The position numbers and the translations under genes were made by a program. The notes below the pieces were generated by a model. It was not told where the DNA came from. It worked only from the letters and a program-made list of their open reading frames with translations, and ran no database searches. This document shows positions 28,394 to 36,185 of a stretch of DNA of 37,970 nucleotides, piece by piece (position 1 is the first letter of the stretch; each line of letters begins with the position of its first letter). Source of the DNA: a virus. Where the stretch lies: positions 1-37,970 of the IMG/VR virus record IMGVR_UViG_3300044622_000909. One strand, written 5' to 3'.

Positions 28394-29920
28394 TTACCTA
28401 ATGTATCTACGTAAATTATTTTTGATAATTGAATCTAAGTTTTTGTTGTTGTTTTTGTTAATTGTTTCACTAATAACACTTTTAATTGATTTGTTTAATG
28501 ATTCAAATACATCACTAGATCTTGCACCTGGATTCGTAGTTTGTGTACTATTAATTGGTGTTGCCAAACCATATTGTCCTGATAAAGATTGTAAATTAGT
28601 TAACATACCCTCATATCTTTTGTTAAGGTTAATCTCTTTATTTTTTACACAGAAACCAAGTAATGTTTTTATGGCGTTAATTTTATTTGTAAATCCTGTT
28701 TGACCAAGACTAATTAATCCTTGTGCTTCCATGTCATCAATTTGTTTTTCACATAATCCATTGTCATTAACTGTATTACAATAATCAAGTATTCCAATAC
28801 CCGCTTGACAAGATTTTCTATCCGCAAGAGAATTAAGACCTTGTTTCATAGATCTATTAACTTTGAATCTATTACTGTCATTCATTTTATCTGAAAATGT
28901 TGACTGATTATCTACATTAGTTCCTGCCGTAGTTGTCCCATCAGCATTTATTACCTCTTTTGCGGCATCCGCTCTTTGTTGAGGGGTCATTGGCCAAATA
29001 TCAATATTATTGTTTTTAATATATTCTTTTATTATAGGTGCACATACCTTATTACCACCACATAGTTCCGCAACCGTTGTTTTACTCAGTGCTTGCGACG
29101 ACCCAGCATCTTCAGGTTCAATATTAGTGTATCCCATTTTTTTAATAGCGGTTTGTACTGATTTAACTATATCCGTACGTGACGTTCTAGCTCCCACCGA
29201 CATATACAAAAAGAATTTTCCAGGTGTAAACCCATAACCTTTAATGATATCCATATCTTGAGTGGCTATCTGTTGTTCACCGTTTTCATCTTTACCAGTT
29301 GCCAAATCAACCTTACGATAATTTGAATCAGCACCGATTTCATTACTAGTGTAAAATTTATACCCACGAGTATTTAGGTAAGTTTTTGCATCGGTTATTT
29401 TCTTAATTGCATCTGCTTGATCGGCAGTTAATAATTCTCCTTGTGATGCCGCATTTTTACTTATATTAAATGTTGCGTCACACTTCCAACCATTAGACGA
29501 TAAATAATTTTGGTTTGGATCAGTACTTGCCTTAACATCTTTATTTCTTCCCACCGCAAGATATCCCCCAATGTATTGTGGATCTTTAGATAGTATTCCA
29601 AACATATAATAGTCTGCATCTCCTGCTTTAATTTTAACAAATGGATCTCCAGCTTTGATACTAGGGTCAATCTTATTTAACGCATAAAGATAATTTTGAT
29701 TAACCTGTGTAAAAGGATTACTTTTATCCCAAACAAATCCTTTTGCGTCCCAACAACTTTTGTCACCTACTTTTGCCGACATAGCACGTGTTAATATCAT
29801 TTCGGGAGTATCTACCTCAGTTACAGGTACTTCTGGTTCTTCGGTTATTAAAGGTTTTACATTACCCATCTCAGACTCAAGAAGGGACATCATTCTTTTT
29901 ATTTCTTCACTTATGTTCAT
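28394..29920 (-). CDS. hypothetical virion-like protein, 508 aa
   Basis: Starts MNISEEIKRMMSLLESEMGNVKP, an amphipathic helix ending L13-L14-E15 before Ser, the best gp21-type site in the set with its 33284 and 35500 counterparts. The body is globular and polar with scattered cysteines (KSCWDAKGFVW, ELCGGNKVCAPIIKEYI, KSCQAGIGILDYC), and the C terminus is a basic helix (SIIKNNLRRYIR). No family recognised. It is followed by a structured 3' UTR and terminator and lies 18 bases downstream of the membrane protein at 29939-30799. Probably a capsid-internal or late protein. Confidence 0.75.
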   Translation of the reverse strand: MNISEEIKRMMSLLESEMGNVKPLITEEPEVPVTEVDTPEMILTRAMSAKVGDKSCWDAKGFVWDKSNPFTQVNQNYLYALNKIDPSIKAGDPFVKIKAGDADYYMFGILSKDPQYIGGYLAVGRNKDVKASTDPNQNYLSSNGWKCDATFNISKNAASQGELLTADQADAIKKITDAKTYLNTRGYKFYTSNEIGADSNYRKVDLATGKDENGEQQIATQDMDIIKGYGFTPGKFFLYMSVGARTSRTDIVKSVQTAIKKMGYTNIEPEDAGSSQALSKTTVAELCGGNKVCAPIIKEYIKNNNIDIWPMTPQQRADAAKEVINADGTTTAGTNVDNQSTFSDKMNDSNRFKVNRSMKQGLNSLADRKSCQAGIGILDYCNTVNDNGLCEKQIDDMEAQGLISLGQTGFTNKINAIKTLLGFCVKNKEINLNKRYEGMLTNLQSLSGQYGLATPINSTQTTNPGARSSDVFESLNKSIKSVISETINKNNNKNLDSIIKNNLRRYIR

Positions 29921-29938
29921 ATTGTTTTTTTTTAATTT

Positions 29939-30799
29939 TTATAAAAATTTATCTCCAGGATCTTCATCTTTACACAACGTCCAAACTTCTCTTTCGTCAA
30001 TAGATGTATTACCAGTTTTTTGTTTTAATGATGATTCAGTGTTAGGACCAAATTTGCCTGTTTGTTTAACACCTAAACAACCTTGTAGTTGCCACACCAC
30101 ATTTTTATCTTCGTCTTTACAACCAAGTTTATAAGTACCTGAACAACTATTGTATACCATAGTGTCTCCATTTGGAGTTTTTGTACCTTCTTCATCTTTA
30201 CCTTCTTCATCTTTACCTTCTTCACCATCACCTGGTTCTTCACCTCCACCACCTTTCTCACCGTCCTGATTGGCTTTTGCGGTTGTTTTAACTGCATTGG
30301 AAAGTGGTATTCTAACGGACGTTTCCCATCCACCAAAATTAACATCACCATCAATATCCTCATACATATCCGCACCATAATTTAATTCATATTCTGAAAC
30401 AACTTTACAATAATCAGGGACTGATTTTATTTTAGATAACGCCGATGCAAGTTTTTTTTCTCCAGCTCCACTGAAATCTAATCCCGAAATACCATCATGG
30501 ATTTCATTTGCAATTTTCTCAAGTTCACTACCACTCTGTAATGGTTTACCTAATTTGGAACTTTTACAGGAGTCATGTAACGCCTTTACTGATTTATTTG
30601 CATCAGTACCTTCCCAATTGTAAGCGGCAACACCACCTGCAATTAATGCGGCTCCACCTAAAGCCCACCAAATCCATTCATTAAGTTGTTGTTTTTCTTC
30701 TTTAATTAAATTAAGGTATTGTCTACCTGTAGATTTTTGGTGCATTTCCAAGATTCTATTTTTCTCTTCTCTGTTAAGATCAAATGATACTTTTTTCAT
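29939..30799 (-). CDS. membrane protein with peptidoglycan-binding-like domain, 286 aa
   Basis: Starts MKKVSFDLNREEKNRILEMHQ, with I16-L-E18 in a signal-like helix. One membrane segment follows at about residues 41-58 (WIWWALGGAALIAGGVAAY). The centre is soluble, then comes an acidic Gly/Glu/Lys repeat (about 195-215: EEGKDEEGKDEEG). The last 60 residues (VWQLQGCLGVKQTGKFGPNTESSLKQKTG) match the PG_binding_1 pattern (LQ..LG....G.FG..T...L...), with a nearby CSGTYKLGC loop. A small tail-tip or ejected protein that meets the cell wall would suit this layout, though that is an inference. Confidence 0.75.
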   Translation of the reverse strand: MKKVSFDLNREEKNRILEMHQKSTGRQYLNLIKEEKQQLNEWIWWALGGAALIAGGVAAYNWEGTDANKSVKALHDSCKSSKLGKPLQSGSELEKIANEIHDGISGLDFSGAGEKKLASALSKIKSVPDYCKVVSEYELNYGADMYEDIDGDVNFGGWETSVRIPLSNAVKTTAKANQDGEKGGGGEEPGDGEEGKDEEGKDEEGTKTPNGDTMVYNSCSGTYKLGCKDEDKNVVWQLQGCLGVKQTGKFGPNTESSLKQKTGNTSIDEREVWTLCKDEDPGDKFL

Positions 30800-30811
30800 A
30801 TTTTTTTAGTT

Positions 30812-31048
30812 TTAAATTAAGGTATTACCTTTACCTCTTGTTATTTTATATAATGATGACCAAGTAACTTTAGCATCAAGAGTATTCGCAACGCTTCTTG
30901 TTAACCCTGTTTCCCATTTTGTTACGGTTGGGTATGTTGCCCCTCCTCCACCACCCGCAGGTGCTGCATCTTGTTCTCCTAATTCACCATTCCTATCACT
31001 ATAAGTAAATTTTTTCATTAACATTATAAGATCATCAAGACGTTCCAA
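30812..31048 (-). CDS. small hypothetical protein, 78 aa
   Basis: The frame begins at TTG (MERLDDLIMLMKKFTYSDRNGELG) with ATGs at 31024 and 31018; the TTG start fits the helical N terminus but is uncertain. A Gly-rich patch (PAGGGGGATYPTV) and a Trp/Lys end (TWSSLYKITRGKGNTLI) follow. Late-type GAATATTTATTA lies about 16 bases before the TTG. It lies 12 bases upstream of the 286-residue membrane protein gene, so they are cotranscribed. No family. Confidence 0.65.
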   Translation of the reverse strand: MERLDDLIMLMKKFTYSDRNGELGEQDAAPAGGGGGATYPTVTKWETGLTRSVANTLDAKVTWSSLYKITRGKGNTLI

Positions 31049-31133
31049 AGTAATAAGTTTTATAATAAATATTCAAATAAGCAAAAAAAGTAAAATATAA
31101 TCATTAATGTTATCGTACTTTAAAAAATATTTG

Positions 31134-31141
31134 TATATTTG
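31134..31141 (+). promoter_or_regulatory. host-type -7 element TATATTTG
   Basis: TATATTTG 13 bases before the ATG of the lipoprotein gene at 31155. No TTG at the expected distance, so it is a partial match. Confidence 0.45.
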
Positions 31142-31154
31142 TAAAAAAGGATAT

Positions 31155-31652
31155 ATGAAAAGATTAGTTTTTATTTTAGCGATTATACCATTTATTACTT
31201 CTTGTTTGAAGTATTCTGAACCTAAATCTTTAAGTTTGAGTGGTGAGTATGTGATTGATAAAATCACTTACCAAGAAACTGATGGTGAACCATCTCCACA
31301 AGATAGTACTTACTTGACAGGATCAGTATATAACGATAATACAGAAATACCCGTATTAAGTGCAATTATTGTTGGTGAGACTAAATTACATATGGATTAT
31401 AGTATGATTCGTTTTGACCCTGTTCAAAATCAATTTGGGGGTACTAATTGGCAAACAGAGTATTACTATTTTGTACAAGGACAACGTACCGCATATGATT
31501 TGGGTAATATTGTGTTTAATTGTGAGAGTACAAGACGTATTTGGAAGATCCTTGATGACTCTAACGAATCATTAACTGTAAGAACGTCAGGTCAGTGGGT
31601 TAATGGTACCAGAAAATCAGTGGTATATTCATTAACAAGAATAGGTCCTTAA
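31155..31652 (+). CDS. lipoprotein, 165 aa
   Basis: I use the ATG at 31155: MKRLVFILAIIPFITSC is a lipoprotein signal with the lipobox Cys at residue 17. The mature domain is beta-rich with regular strand pairs (SLSGEYVIDKITYQE, TKLHMDYSMIRFD, WQTEYYYFVQGQRTAYDLGNIVF, SLTVRTSGQWVNGTRKSVVYSLTRIG). It looks like a small lipocalin- or calycin-type barrel common in Bacteroidota lipoproteins, which I infer from the strand pattern only. An envelope protein made by the phage could affect superinfection or receptor exposure. Confidence 0.75.
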   Translation: MKRLVFILAIIPFITSCLKYSEPKSLSLSGEYVIDKITYQETDGEPSPQDSTYLTGSVYNDNTEIPVLSAIIVGETKLHMDYSMIRFDPVQNQFGGTNWQTEYYYFVQGQRTAYDLGNIVFNCESTRRIWKILDDSNESLTVRTSGQWVNGTRKSVVYSLTRIGP

Positions 31653-31662
31653 TGGGACCTAT
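31641..31662. terminator. bidirectional terminator
   Basis: ATAGGTCC and GGACCTAT arms with a 6-base loop; the lipoprotein stop TAA is in the loop and T-rich sequence follows. It also ends the convergent gene at 31669. Confidence 0.8.
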
Positions 31663-31668
31663 TTTCTT

Positions 31669-31968
31669 TTATAATATTTCTGTTTTTGGTAATTTAGTTG
31701 GATTTACAATATAATACTCATTTAAGAAATTTATTAATAAATCTTCATCCATATCAATAAAATCGTCAAAATCTTCTTCTTCCTCATCATCAAATTGGAA
31801 GAAATCATTATTGTCATTTATTAGTTTATATCCAAATTCCTCAGCTTCTTCTAAATTAATAATATCATTTCTGACTTCATCTTCAGAATCAAGTGTTAAT
31901 CTAAACGTCACCTCAATTCTTTTTGTGTCTTCATAAACATAATAAGACACCAATTCTCTAATTTCCAT
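31669..31968 (-). CDS. acidic hypothetical protein, 99 aa
   Basis: Starts MEIRELVSYYVYEDTKRIEVTFRL. The first half looks like a small beta-alpha domain (IEVTFRLTLDSEDEVRNDIINLEEAEEFGY), followed by an acidic stretch (FDDEEEEDFDDFIDMDEDL) and a hydrophobic end. Its start overlaps the preceding gene's stop by one base (TAATG), so translation is coupled. No function can be assigned. Confidence 0.7.
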   Translation of the reverse strand: MEIRELVSYYVYEDTKRIEVTFRLTLDSEDEVRNDIINLEEAEEFGYKLINDNNDFFQFDDEEEEDFDDFIDMDEDLLINFLNEYYIVNPTKLPKTEIL

Positions 31969-32540
31969 TAGTTATATTTTTTAAATCTCCTAAACATATC
32001 TAAAGATTCGTTTAACTTATTCAGGAACTCATCTTTTTCTTCTTCGTCAACCTCATCAAACCCGTCATCATAAATGTCATTAACAATTTCTTCTTCATCA
32101 GACCATTCAGGTTTAAGATCTAAGATTGTATCATCAACTTCATCTAATTCAATATCAAAAGATTCTTCTTCATCATCATATTCAAAGTCATCATCGTCAT
32201 CGTCATTAATAGATATACCTAATGATATATAACTATCATCGTCATCATTGTCAATACTTGAGAAATCAACGGTACCATTTCTTAGATCGTCATCCCCATC
32301 TCCAATCATATCCAATCTACCATCTATAGATTCATTGATTCCCATATTTGTGTAAGGTTTAACCTCACCTTTGTTGTTCACCGTGATTCCACCTTTATCG
32401 TTTGCGAAATCCTGAACATATAAAGGTTGTTTGTTTTCACCTTGTGCATATTCTGTAACATACCCATCATAAATTGTTTTATGTTGGTCAAGGATATTAG
32501 TTCTTTCCTCATTTGTCATCTTAAAAAAATATTGTGCCAT
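31968..32540 (-). CDS. very acidic hypothetical protein, 190 aa
   Basis: The N terminus MAQYFFKMTNEERTNILDQHKTIYDG repeats the recurrent signal-like helix, but with I-L-D-Q instead of LxE. The middle (about 90-165) is mostly Asp/Glu (SINDDDDDDFEYDDEEESFD), and the C terminus is a basic helix LDMFRRFKKYN. Such highly acidic, helix-capped proteins are compatible with capsid core or scaffold roles. It lies 28 bases after the stop of the 226-residue gene, with a TATTTATA motif in between. Confidence 0.7.
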   Translation of the reverse strand: MAQYFFKMTNEERTNILDQHKTIYDGYVTEYAQGENKQPLYVQDFANDKGGITVNNKGEVKPYTNMGINESIDGRLDMIGDGDDDLRNGTVDFSSIDNDDDDSYISLGISINDDDDDDFEYDDEEESFDIELDEVDDTILDLKPEWSDEEEIVNDIYDDGFDEVDEEEKDEFLNKLNESLDMFRRFKKYN

Positions 32541-32554
32541 AATTTTGTTTTTGT

Positions 32555-32562
32555 TATAAATA
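32555..32562 (-). promoter_or_regulatory. late-type motif TATTTATA
   Basis: Minus strand, 14 bases before the ATG of the acidic protein gene. Confidence 0.45.
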
Positions 32563-32568
32563 GTTTAA

Positions 32569-33249
32569 TTATCTCAATCTTGCGGCATTACCCTTTAATT
32601 GCATCCAAAGAGATAATAGATCCTGTGCGTCTCGTCTCATTTTATTTTCCACACTACGTAAATATCTTGAATCAAGTTCATCTTCGTCATCATTATCATT
32701 ACCTTGATTTTTATCATCAATATAACTAAATGACCCTCGTATCATTTCATCTCTAACCTCTTCTGCCATATCTAAGACTTCATCAAATGCTTCCTGAGTA
32801 TCATCACTAAATTCATTATATTTGTGTTCATGGGCAATTCTTTCTTTTCCTAAATAAAGATACTGACCCGCTTGGAACATATTAGTAACACTTGAGAGTC
32901 TTAATGCGTCAAGGAATTTTTTAATTAATCGTATGTCATAGTACTCAGATAAATCATTAAACTTTTCAGATGCCTTTTTTGATTCTCTTATAAGACCCTT
33001 TTTAGTCATAAAAAAACTTTCTTCTATTGTGTCATCTTGGACAACTCTCATCCATTTATCAACACCTTCAATTAAAGCTAATTTAGAACCATTGTCCCAT
33101 TCAACATAATATTGCATATCACCCATTACATTTGCAACAGATTTAACAACCCCCGGTACTCCACCAGGAACACCATATTCATCTTGCATTTTAATACAGA
33201 CAACCGTGTCTCCTTTTTCTAATGGTGCGTTTTTTACGTATTTTTCCAT
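32569..33249 (-). CDS. hypothetical protein with SH3-like start, 226 aa
   Basis: Residues 1-75 (NAPLEKGDTVVCIKMQDEYGV, then GVVKSVANVMGDMQYYVEWDNGSKLALIEG) read like a five-strand SH3/KOW-type beta barrel. The rest is helical with a second region around SSVTNMFQAGQYLYLGKERIAHEH and a basic C terminus (MRRDAQDLLSLWMQLKGNAARLR). No enzyme motif. It is divergent from the 205-residue membrane protein gene across a palindromic late-type element. Confidence 0.7.
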   Translation of the reverse strand: MEKYVKNAPLEKGDTVVCIKMQDEYGVPGGVPGVVKSVANVMGDMQYYVEWDNGSKLALIEGVDKWMRVVQDDTIEESFFMTKKGLIRESKKASEKFNDLSEYYDIRLIKKFLDALRLSSVTNMFQAGQYLYLGKERIAHEHKYNEFSDDTQEAFDEVLDMAEEVRDEMIRGSFSYIDDKNQGNDNDDEDELDSRYLRSVENKMRRDAQDLLSLWMQLKGNAARLR

Positions 33250-33252
33250 AAT

Positions 33253-33275
33253 AATAAATATATCGTAATATTTAT
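33253..33275. promoter_or_regulatory. divergent late-type promoter pair
   Basis: TAATAAATATAT then CG then TAATATTTATTA: two TATTTATT-type elements in opposite orientation forming a near-palindrome. One faces each of the divergent genes, 4 and 8 bases from their start codons. Confidence 0.6.
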
Positions 33276-33283
33276 TATTCAGT

Positions 33284-33901
33284 ATGAAGATTGTAATAAC
33301 TGAACATCAATATGAAAAATTATTATTAGAGAGTAGTAAATCTATAATCGGTGATGAAATTAAACGTTCTAAAGAGTTTATTAAGAAGATAGTTAGATCT
33401 GTTAAAGAAGATACTAAATTAGATTTTAGTTTCTTATTTACATGGGGAGCGGCAATTGGTGGATTCTCAAGACCTGTATTTAATTATTTTGAAGGTAAGA
33501 ACCCTGAACTAACTAATCAAGATTTGGCTCTATTATCAATCGCTTGTGCGGTTACTTACTACACATCTAATAAAGAAAAATTAAGTAAATTATTAGGTAT
33601 CATTAAAGAACGTGGTTTAGTTACTTCTTTTAACGAAATGTTAGAAAAAACAGATGAATTAAAAAATACTTTCTTATCATTTGTTGATAGTTTAAAAGTT
33701 ACAGGTCATAAAATGTCGGGTATGTTAGCATACACATTTATTATTCCTTTTTTATCAAAATTATTGGATATGAGTGGTGGAGCAACAAGTTCTGATATAA
33801 CGGTATTATCTAAAATAATATTAGGTTACTTGGCGGTTAAATTATCTTCTACGACTTTAACAGAATTAATCACAAAGATTATTGAAAGATTTAGATCTTA
33901 A
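33284..33901 (+). CDS. membrane protein, 205 aa
   Basis: Starts MKIVITEHQYEKLLLESSKSI, with L14-L-E16 before Ser in a signal-like helix. Three or four hydrophobic stretches follow at about residues 48-68 (FLFTWGAAIGGFSRPVF), 76-92 (LALLSIACAVTYY), 146-160 (GMLAYTFIIPFLSKLL) and 176-195 (LSKIILGYLAVKL), ending in a basic helix. It lacks enzyme motifs. Together with the N-terminal signal it resembles an ejected or capsid-stored membrane protein. Its end overlaps the convergent zincin gene by 4 bases. Confidence 0.7.
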   Translation: MKIVITEHQYEKLLLESSKSIIGDEIKRSKEFIKKIVRSVKEDTKLDFSFLFTWGAAIGGFSRPVFNYFEGKNPELTNQDLALLSIACAVTYYTSNKEKLSKLLGIIKERGLVTSFNEMLEKTDELKNTFLSFVDSLKVTGHKMSGMLAYTFIIPFLSKLLDMSGGATSSDITVLSKIILGYLAVKLSSTTLTELITKIIERFRS

Positions 33902-34521
33902 AGACCTTTTTCTTTTTTAAACTCCATTATCTTATCAATAACGTATTTAACATCAGTGTCATTCATTTGATGTAAATTACTATGGGTGTTAAACCATCTT
34001 TTTACAACAATATCAAATGGAGTTCTAGTTAATTTAGATATTCTTTTAAATCCAAATATTTGAGCGTCTAACTCATGAGGTTGTGTGTAATATTTTTTAC
34101 CTTCTTGTCCTTTACGAGTTTTTGTGTTATATGATCCTGTGGTTTCTTGATCAATATGTCTAATTTCATGTGCAATAATTTCATTTAATTCACCACTTAA
34201 ATCATATAATAATTTATTTTTATTTTCAGAATTATAGTTTATTGTAAGTTCTATAACATCATCATCTGAAATCCAATCCGCATTAACCTCAAATTTATCA
34301 ATTTCATCATCAATAATAATAGTTAATTCAATTGTTAAAATTGCTTTAATTTTATTAAAATCATAGAATTCTTCACCATTTACATCTTCAGGTAAATAAA
34401 AATTACCCTCATCGTTTTTTTTAAAGATTGAAATAATGTCTCTAACAATTTTTCTAATCTCTTCTCTCTTGTTATTATTCTCATTTAATAACGACTTTAT
34501 TTTTAAATCTAAAAAACTCAT
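33898..34521 (-). CDS. zincin-like metallopeptidase candidate, 207 aa
   Basis: The HExxH core is at about residues 117-121: LNEIIAHEIRHIDQETTGS, with both zinc-binding His and the catalytic Glu. A third ligand is not obvious; a possible glutamate is far downstream (PHELDAQIFGF), which would resemble the gluzincin arrangement HExxH..E. The N terminus MSFLDLKIKSLLNENNNK has L-N-E before Asn, another signal-like site. Substrate unknown; a virion-associated or host-targeted protease is possible. TATTTATT lies 4 bases before the ATG. Confidence 0.65.
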   Translation of the reverse strand: MSFLDLKIKSLLNENNNKREEIRKIVRDIISIFKKNDEGNFYLPEDVNGEEFYDFNKIKAILTIELTIIIDDEIDKFEVNADWISDDDVIELTINYNSENKNKLLYDLSGELNEIIAHEIRHIDQETTGSYNTKTRKGQEGKKYYTQPHELDAQIFGFKRISKLTRTPFDIVVKRWFNTHSNLHQMNDTDVKYVIDKIMEFKKEKGL

Positions 34522-34541
34522 ATCAATAAATATTATATAAT

Positions 34542-34560
34542 GTTGATTATACCAATCAAC
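34542..34560. repeat. 7-bp inverted repeat in a divergent region
   Basis: GTTGATT-ATACC-AATCAAC between the zincin gene and the thioesterase gene, 14 bases before the thioesterase ATG. It could be an operator or an mRNA hairpin. Confidence 0.5.
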
Positions 34561-34573
34561 TTAATTATCTTTT

Positions 34574-34990
34574 ATGAAAAAGTATATGGAATTATTAAAT
34601 ACTCACCCAATTAAAAAATCTGACTTAGGATTTCATGGTAATTTATTTGGAGGTAAATTATTAGCTTGGATTGATGCTGCGGCTGCGGGGTATTCAATGC
34701 AATTATGTGATTCACCAAGAATGGTTACCGTTTCTATTGATAAGTGTAACTTTGAGAAACCGGCAAAAGAGGGTCAATTATTAAAAATATATGGTCACCC
34801 ATCAAAAATAGGTAATAGTTCCGTTACATTATATATGGAGGCAAGAGCTCACGACGTATATACAGGTAATCAAATTTTAGTATTGAAGACAACTATAAGA
34901 TTCGTCCATATTAGTGAATACGGGAACCCAATTCCAATTGGAGAACGGGGTAGAAATAGAATAAACAATTTGATTGGTGAACAAGAATAG
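34574..34990 (+). CDS. acyl-CoA thioesterase (hotdog fold), 138 aa
   Basis: A single hotdog domain of the YciA/ACOT type. The signature is GFHGNLFGGKLLAWIDAAAAGYS (about residues 19-41) with N23, the GG turn and D34 of the active site. The second conserved stretch is SIDKCNFEKPAKEGQLLKIYG (about 54-74), and the last is GNSSVTLYMEARA (about 81-93). The length fits a complete enzyme. It hydrolyses acyl-CoA to free fatty acid and CoA in the cytoplasm. As a phage gene it is an auxiliary metabolic candidate, affecting host lipid or CoA pools during infection. It is read from its own divergent region with an inverted repeat. Confidence 0.88.
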   Translation: MKKYMELLNTHPIKKSDLGFHGNLFGGKLLAWIDAAAAGYSMQLCDSPRMVTVSIDKCNFEKPAKEGQLLKIYGHPSKIGNSSVTLYMEARAHDVYTGNQILVLKTTIRFVHISEYGNPIPIGERGRNRINNLIGEQE

Positions 34991-35008
34991 GATCACAATA
35001 AGTTAAAA

Positions 35009-35419
35009 TCACCAAGTTCTACACGCCCAATATCTTGGTTTCCATCTTGGACCGGGATTATCACAATTGTGTCTTGCTCTGAATGATCTTCTTCTTTCAG
35101 GGTTATTTTTCTTAATCCTCATTATTTTACCTTTGGCTGATTTTCCACCAAAACCAAAGTTTACCTTAACAACCTTACCTTTATCATTCTTAACATATAC
35201 TTTGGACTTTTTAATGTCACCTTGCATTATCTTACCCAACTGAACTTTTCTTCCCTGATATTCCGCTTCGGTTATTAAATCACCAATAATAAAGTTGGTT
35301 TCTTCTACTGAACCAAACAAATCCTCATATAGAAAATTTGATTCATTAGTTTCTTGTAACACACTTAAAACAATTCTTTGTATGTCTGATTCGGTTAAAG
35401 TAACAATATTTTTTGACAT
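35009..35419 (-). CDS. small protein with Cys/Trp-rich C-terminal module, 136 aa
   Basis: N terminus MSKNIVTLTESDIQRIVLSVLQETNES contains L21-Q-E23 before Thr in the signal-like helix, and a second L-I-T-E site before Ala lies near residue 50. The middle looks like a small beta domain (GRKVQLGKIMQGDIKKSKVYVKNDKGK). The C terminus RSFRARHNCDNPGPRWKPRYWACRTW has a conserved-looking C-D-N-P-G-P-x-W-K-x-R-Y-W-x-C-R motif that I remember from many marine T4-like phage proteins, where the function is unknown. It could bind metal or nucleic acid. No close terminator. Confidence 0.75.
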   Translation of the reverse strand: MSKNIVTLTESDIQRIVLSVLQETNESNFLYEDLFGSVEETNFIIGDLITEAEYQGRKVQLGKIMQGDIKKSKVYVKNDKGKVVKVNFGFGGKSAKGKIMRIKKNNPERRRSFRARHNCDNPGPRWKPRYWACRTW

Positions 35420-35476
35420 TAGTGTAAATTTATATATTTATTTAGATAAATACCTATAAACTTTACAATTGAAATA

Positions 35477-35484
35477 TATTTATA
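35477..35484 (+). promoter_or_regulatory. late-type promoter candidate
   Basis: TATTTATA on the plus strand, 15 bases before the ATG of the 175-residue gene. Confidence 0.55.
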
Positions 35485-35499
35485 GAAAAACTTTTCACT

Positions 35500-36027
35500 A
35501 TGAAAAAAAATAATTTAAATGAAAACACACTTAGAAGCATTATAAGACGTACTCTTTTAGAGAACGATGCAGAAGTAAAAGATAAGAAAAAGGCTAGACC
35601 TACTTGTTTACCTGAAAACACAATTTCATTAGATGAGATGGTTGGTCAGTCAGATGAATTTACCAGATACTCACCTGGAGTAAGTAAAAGAAGAAATGGG
35701 GTTAATTCAATGGTAGATACTTTAGGTATATTAAATAACATTAGATTATTTAAAGATGTGAAAGATGGTGGTAGCCATTTAGCATATGAAATGATGAATA
35801 ATTTGAATAAATTCAGAAATAAAAACTATTTTGATGAAACAAATCAAAAATGTAATAAAGCAATGGATAAAGTAATTGAGTTATATAAAGAAAATGAACA
35901 CGGAACCGAATTAGTTAAGGATATTGAACGAGTTTTAAACCTCCAAACAAGAGACGATGAGTATACACCATCACCAAGAACTAAAGAATACCTTAAACAA
36001 TGTATTAACTTAGCTAAAGGAGAGTAA
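35500..36027 (+). CDS. hypothetical protein with signal-like helix, 175 aa
   Basis: Starts MKKNNLNENTLRSIIRRTLLEND: a basic amphipathic helix ending L19-L-E21 before Asn, the clearest capsid-targeting-like N terminus in the window. The body is helical and charged (KDVKDGGSHLAYEMMNNLNKFRNKNYF) with two cysteines far apart. No family recognised. It is preceded by a late-type motif and followed by two hairpins ending in a T-run, so it is a single-gene transcript. Confidence 0.75.
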   Translation: MKKNNLNENTLRSIIRRTLLENDAEVKDKKKARPTCLPENTISLDEMVGQSDEFTRYSPGVSKRRNGVNSMVDTLGILNNIRLFKDVKDGGSHLAYEMMNNLNKFRNKNYFDETNQKCNKAMDKVIELYKENEHGTELVKDIERVLNLQTRDDEYTPSPRTKEYLKQCINLAKGE

Positions 36028-36044
36028 AATTTTGCTTAGGATCG

Positions 36045-36097
36045 TTACCGTTAAGGTAACAAACTAAAGGGACAATTCGCTACTGTCCCTTTTTATT
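36045..36097 (+). terminator. hairpin plus rho-independent terminator
   Basis: GTTACC-GTTAA-GGTAAC at 36045-36061 is followed by AAAGGGACA/TGTCCCTTT (36066-36092) and a T-run. Confidence 0.85.
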
Positions 36098-36163
36098 TTT
36101 CAAAAATTTTGGTATCGTAATATAAATTTTTATAAAGTAAATAGATTTTACATAAAAAATAAA

Positions 36164-36171
36164 TATTTATT
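36164..36171 (+). promoter_or_regulatory. late-type motif TATTTATT
   Basis: Plus strand, within AAATATTTATTT, 14 bases before the ATG at 36186. Confidence 0.45.
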
Positions 36172-36185
36172 TAAAAACAAATACT

